Source: Prosthecobacter sp.
Lineage (GTDB): Bacteria; Verrucomicrobiota; Verrucomicrobiia; Verrucomicrobiales; Verrucomicrobiaceae
Reading direction: 5' to 3'
Length of the DNA: 10,290 nucleotides
NCBI GenBank assembly: GCA_025869455.1
Contig: JAOZVT010000530.1
Coordinates: 1 to 10,290 of the forward strand
Both the position numbers and the translations under genes were made by a program. The number at the start of each line of letters is the position of its first letter. Positions within the stretch are counted from its first letter, which is position 1. Shown piece by piece: positions 7,617 through 10,290 of this stretch. The notes under the pieces were generated by a model. It had not been told where the DNA came from, did no database searches, and was given only the letters and a program-made list of their open reading frames with translations.

Positions 7617-8378
7617 ATGCCATTCGTGGATATGCCCTCGGCTGAAACGCCCGCCCTCACCACCTGCCCGATCCTTCATCGGGACCGCTTCATCGTGATC
7701 GTCAACAAACCTGCGGGGGTGCTCTCTCACCCCAATACCGCACGCAGTACGGAGCAAGCCGCGTTTGAAGGTCGTTACGACTTAGAATCCAAATGCTTCG
7801 ATGGCCCTGGTGGCAAGGTTTGGCTCATCCATCGTCTGGATCAGGATACCTCAGGGGTGCTCTTGGCCACTCTGGATGAAAAGACCGCCGAACGCTGCCG
7901 CGCCCTCTTTGAAGAAGACGCGGTGCAAAAGCAATACCTGGCCCTGGTGCGTGGTCAGACTGGGCCATCGGGCACCTGGCTGGATCACCTAACCACCAGT
8001 CGCGAAAAAGGCCGCGTGCGCACCACCGTGCTGAAAGGCCGCCCACCAAATGCTGAGCTGGATTTTCAAACCCTGGCCTACCACGCAGGGGATCGACTTT
8101 CTCTCCTCAACATTGATCTCATCACCGGCAAGACCCACCAGATCCGCGTGCAGGCCGCCTCCCGCCAGCATCACCTGATTGGCGATGACGTGTATGGCCA
8201 CTTTGAACTGAACCGCAAACTGAAGCGCGAACTCGGCGTGAAGCGCCTCTTTCTCCACGCCCATAAGCTGACGCTGAAACACCCCGCCAGCGGCCAGCGA
8301 CTCAGCGTCGAAGCCCCCCTGGCAGCCGACCTCACCACCACACTCGGGCGGTTAGGTCTCGCTCTTCCAGCGGCCTAG
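7617..8378 (+). CDS. RluA-family pseudouridine synthase
   Basis: A 253-residue RNA-modifying enzyme converting specific uridines in rRNA or tRNA to pseudouridine. The catalytic motif HRLDQDTSGVLL places the nucleophilic aspartate at D75. The protein opens with ILHRDRFIVIVNKPAGVLSHP, the usual first strand block, and GKTHQIRVQ (171-179) with LIGDDVYG is the conserved later block. There is no N-terminal S4 RNA-binding domain, so it resembles the short RluA/TruC-type members rather than RluC/RluD; the target base is not predictable. The ATG at 7617 lies 15 bases after the acyltransferase stop; a second Met at 7632 is an alternative start, and neither has a Shine-Dalgarno. GC content and codon use return to those of the ATPase. 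The stop codon lies in the loop of an inverted repeat (8364-8394), and the gene converges with the decarboxylase on the other strand. Confidence 0.93.
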   Translation: MPFVDMPSAETPALTTCPILHRDRFIVIVNKPAGVLSHPNTARSTEQAAFEGRYDLESKCFDGPGGKVWLIHRLDQDTSGVLLATLDEKTAERCRALFEEDAVQKQYLALVRGQTGPSGTWLDHLTTSREKGRVRTTVLKGRPPNAELDFQTLAYHAGDRLSLLNIDLITGKTHQIRVQAASRQHHLIGDDVYGHFELNRKLKRELGVKRLFLHAHKLTLKHPASGQRLSVEAPLAADLTTTLGRLGLALPAA

Positions 8379-8394
8379 TGAAGGTCGCTGGAAG
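8364..8394. terminator. Hairpin enclosing the pseudouridine synthase stop codon
   Basis: Perfect 9-base arms CTTCCAGCG (8364-8372) and CGCTGGAAG (8386-8394) flank a 13-base loop that contains the TAG stop (8376-8378). The stem is strong but no T-run follows on either strand. It sits between convergent genes, so it may serve as a termination or 3'-end-protecting structure for the + transcript. The terminator call is tentative. Confidence 0.4.
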
Positions 8395-8416
8395 GAGTAG
8401 CGAAGCCGCACTACCG

Positions 8417-8473
8417 CTCGCTTCCATTTCTTCCCACTGCTTATCAGCAAAGGGTAAAAATGGAAGAAACGAG
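8417..8473. repeat. Inverted repeat between convergent genes (copy B)
   Basis: Two overlapping pairings are possible. TTTCTTCC (8427-8434) pairs with GGAAGAAA (8462-8469), which matches the copy A element at 2144-2187 in arms and spacing. Alternatively CTCG plus CTTCCATT (8417-8428) pairs with AATGGAAG (8459-8466) and CGAG (8470-8473), with AAA bulged. It lies in the 134-base convergent gap and could act as a bidirectional terminator (A-rich run 8456-8460 on one side) or be a dispersed repeat. Confidence 0.45.
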
Positions 8474-8512
8474 TGATCGATCATCATGGCTCGTCAGGGT
8501 CTAAGTCCACAC

Positions 8513-9703
8513 CTACGACAGCTTGCGCTTGAAGTCCTCATAACCAAAGCGACGCACCACGCGCACCTCGCCGGTGGCCGGATCATACAGATCAATGTCT
8601 GGATGTGGCACGCCATTGAAGGTACTGGTTTTCACCATGGTGTAATGAGCCATATCCGTGAAGACCATCTTTTGGCCTAACTGCAAAGGCTCTGGGAAAC
8701 TGTACTCATTGATCACATCTCCCGCTAAGCAGGTCAGCCCGCCCAGACGATAGGTGTATGGCAGCACGCCTGGCAGATCCGTGCCCAATATGTGCGGACG
8801 GTACGGCATCTCCAGCGTGTCTGGCATATGCGCGGTGGCGGAGGTATCCAGGATAGCGGTGGGCACATCCGTGGGTACAATGTCCTGCACACTGGCGATC
8901 AAATAACCCGTGTTCAGGGCCACCGCCTCCCCAGGTTCCAGATAGACTTCCTTACCCCAGCGCTCGCGGAAACTGCGGATCACCCGCACCAGCCGCTCCA
9001 CATCATAATCGTTGCGGGTGATGTGGTGACCGCCGCCCATGTTGACCCATTTCACCTGCGCCAGCAGTTTCGGGAAACGGCGCTCCACAGCAGCCAGCGT
9101 ACGCTCCAGCACATCTGAGTCCTGCTCACACAAGGCATGAAAATGCAGGCCTTCCAGCCCCGTCAGATCCTCATTTTCAATGTACTCATTGCGCGTGCCC
9201 AGGCGGCAACTGTGAGAGCAAGGGTCATAAAGGCTTACCTCCACCTCGCTATGCTCAGGATTCACGCGAATACCAGGGCTAGGCGCATGCAGCCCCCCCG
9301 CACGTGCCGCATCCAGCATCGGACGGAAACGCTGCCACTGGCCCGGTGAATTAAAGCTGATGTGATGGGCAATCGGGATGATTTCCCGCATCTCCTCCTC
9401 CTTAAAAGCAGGCGCATACACATGCAGTTCCTTGCGGAACTCCTCATGGCCTAACAAGGCCTCATGAATGCCACTGGCACAGCAACCATGCAGATACTCC
9501 CGCACCAGATCAAAGGTGGAGAACATGGAAAAGCCCTTCAAAGCCAACAAGATGCGCGCGCCGGAACGCTGCTGGACATCCGCCAGCTTTTCCAGATTTC
9601 GTTTCAGCAAGCCCAAGTCCACGACGTAGGCGGGCGTCTCCACAGTGGAGACATCAAAGGAGGGAGCAGGCTGCTCAAAAACATGCGGAGGTGTGGGTGC
9701 CAT
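8513..9703 (-). CDS. nspC: Carboxynorspermidine/carboxyspermidine decarboxylase
   Basis: A 396-residue PLP enzyme of the fold-III (alanine racemase/ornithine decarboxylase-like) group that removes CO2 from carboxyspermidine or carboxynorspermidine to give spermidine or norspermidine in the cytosol. TPAYVVDLGLLKRNL starts the barrel, and LALKGFSMF holds the PLP lysine at K56. SPGIRVNPEHSEV, GLHFHALCEQD, the phosphate-binding glycine loop NMGGGHHITR (221-230), EPGEA (256-260) and the Cys-containing CLAGD (325-329) follow in the order expected for NspC. Length is normal. The partner carboxy(nor)spermidine dehydrogenase is not in the window, and whether the product is spermidine or norspermidine cannot be decided here. 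The ATG at 9701-9703 is preceded on the coding strand by AAAAAAGGG, a weak Shine-Dalgarno and the only one in the window. It is transcribed divergently from the SHD1 gene and converges on the pseudouridine synthase. Confidence 0.94.
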   Translation of the reverse strand: MAPTPPHVFEQPAPSFDVSTVETPAYVVDLGLLKRNLEKLADVQQRSGARILLALKGFSMFSTFDLVREYLHGCCASGIHEALLGHEEFRKELHVYAPAFKEEEMREIIPIAHHISFNSPGQWQRFRPMLDAARAGGLHAPSPGIRVNPEHSEVEVSLYDPCSHSCRLGTRNEYIENEDLTGLEGLHFHALCEQDSDVLERTLAAVERRFPKLLAQVKWVNMGGGHHITRNDYDVERLVRVIRSFRERWGKEVYLEPGEAVALNTGYLIASVQDIVPTDVPTAILDTSATAHMPDTLEMPYRPHILGTDLPGVLPYTYRLGGLTCLAGDVINEYSFPEPLQLGQKMVFTDMAHYTMVKTSTFNGVPHPDIDLYDPATGEVRVVRRFGYEDFKRKLS

Positions 9704-9792
9704 GTGCGCCCTTTTTTAGAGAGATGTGCTGCGGGTGCCAGTGATACTTTACACACATGCGCTTGCATCCCTCTCGCTGCCCATGATAAACC

Positions 9793-9807
9793 TGCATGGA
9801 TCATGCA
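9793..9807. promoter_or_regulatory. Palindrome over the start codon of the SHD1 gene
   Basis: TGCATG (9793-9798) and CATGCA (9802-9807) form a perfect inverted repeat around GAT, and the right arm contains the ATG at 9803. It could be a protein-binding site in the 99-base divergent spacer or a small stem that hides the start codon. The sequence is too short to be sure it is not chance. I found no convincing promoter for either divergent gene in the spacer. Confidence 0.25.
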
Positions 9808-10290
9808 AAAAATCCTGCTTTTTCTTAGCCTGAGTATCGCCTTTAGCCTGAGCCTGAGTTTCCCTGCTTACGGCCAAGTGAAAATTCGTGCATGGACAGA
9901 TATCGCAGGTCGCAAAGTAATCGCCGTTTTCGCTGGCCTCCAGGGAGACAGCGTCTTGCTACGTCTGCCAGATAACAGAATCGTTCCCTACCCCATCGCA
10001 CGACTGAGTGACGCAGATCAGGCGTTCATTCGCAGCCAATCCACCACCTCACCCGCCGCCATTACCTCGGCGACTCGCCCCTCTCTCAGCCAACGTTCCT
10101 GGCCTGGAATGGTAGAAGTCTCCGCCAACTCCATTGAAATCACCCCCACCACGGAAAACGTAGGAAGTGGTTTATATGGCTACCAATCCCAATCCTTCGA
10201 ATTCACCTCCCAGGCTAAGATAGCAGGTAGCGTCATGAAGGAAGTGGCACGCACCTTTGAGGCCACTCGCGCTCTGATCGAAGCCCTTCC
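9803..10290 (+). CDS. Secreted SHD1-domain protein, 5' part
   Basis: The frame is open from ATG 9803 to the window end, giving the first 162 residues of a longer protein; the rest is outside. Residues 1-24 are a signal peptide (MQKILLFLSLSIAFSLSLSF then PAYG, cleavage likely before Q25). Residues 28-76 (IRAWTDIAGRKVIAVFAG...VLLRLPDNRIVPYPIARLSDADQAFI) fit the SLA1-homology-1-like (SHD1) domain, a small beta-rich module common in secreted proteins of Verrucomicrobiota and Planctomycetota. After a Ser/Thr-rich linker (about 77-100), a second region ends in FEFTSQAKIAGSVMKEVART then FEATRALIEALP, which resembles the start of a family whose later part may be protease-like; that part is not visible, so I make no functional call. 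An overlapping ATG at 9796 is out of frame. No Shine-Dalgarno is visible. Confidence 0.8.
   Translation, partial: MQKILLFLSLSIAFSLSLSFPAYGQVKIRAWTDIAGRKVIAVFAGLQGDSVLLRLPDNRIVPYPIARLSDADQAFIRSQSTTSPAAITSATRPSLSQRSWPGMVEVSANSIEITPTTENVGSGLYGYQSQSFEFTSQAKIAGSVMKEVARTFEATRALIEAL

Noticed and set aside
8792..9118. Plus-strand open frame (108 codons) opposite the decarboxylase
   Set aside because: The minus strand carries a full-length PLP decarboxylase with all motifs; the plus frame shows no domain.
9743..9790. Possible promoters in the divergent spacer (GATACT at 9743-9748; TTGCAT at 9763 with GATAAA at 9785)
   Set aside because: The first has no -35 box, and the second would start transcription about six bases before the ATG; neither is convincing.
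9796..9830. ATG at 9796 as start of the SHD1 gene
   Set aside because: It is in a different frame from the signal peptide and the SHD1 domain; ATG at 9803 gives a clean signal peptide.
1..10290. A new defence, mobile or gene-cluster system
   Set aside because: No transposase, integrase, toxin-antitoxin pair, CRISPR repeats, reverse transcriptase or nuclease is seen; the SMC-like ATPase sits among unrelated genes without the partners expected of a defence locus such as Wadjet, Gabija or Septu.

Overview
This looks like a chromosomal segment from a GC-rich Gram-negative bacterium of the Planctomycetota-Verrucomicrobiota kind, most likely a verrucomicrobium of the Prosthecobacter/Verrucomicrobium type. 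The inference rests on a secreted FGly-type sulfatase, a secreted protein with an SHD1-like domain, a long YhaN/SbcC-like ATPase without a zinc hook, a carboxy(nor)spermidine decarboxylase, and starts that almost all lack a Shine-Dalgarno sequence. No rRNA, tRNA, CRISPR array, transposase or phage gene is visible.

Layout. 1-696 (+) is the 3' part of a spermidine-synthase-like gene that begins upstream of the window, closed by a good intrinsic-terminator candidate (729-761). A roughly 300-base gap with a possible promoter leads to a zinc-dependent medium-chain dehydrogenase (994-2127, +) that carries an unusual Cys/His/acidic insertion between its two domains. A 221-base gap with two inverted repeats precedes a secreted sulfatase (2349-3857, +). 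Then come an SMC/SbcC-like ATPase (3910-6567), a membrane acyltransferase (6585-7601) and an RluA-family pseudouridine synthase (7617-8378). These last three are all on + with gaps of only 17 and 15 bases, so they are probably co-transcribed; the sulfatase, 52 bases upstream, may belong to the same unit. The acyltransferase is clearly more AT-rich than its neighbours.

The pseudouridine synthase converges on a decarboxylase of the NspC type (8513-9703, -). The 134 bases between them hold two inverted repeats. A 99-base divergent spacer then leads to a secreted SHD1-domain protein (9803 to the window end, +) that is cut off by the window.

The genes do not form one obvious pathway. The only metabolic thread is polyamines: NspC belongs to the carboxyspermidine/carboxynorspermidine route, and the first gene has the aminopropyltransferase fold, though its motifs fit the MFS-fused, non-canonical group and it may not make spermidine. 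I did not find a convincing new defence or mobile system. The points most worth a second look are the Cys-rich insertion in the dehydrogenase, the hook-less orphan ATPase, the compositionally foreign acyltransferase, and two matching inverted repeats located downstream of separate genes.
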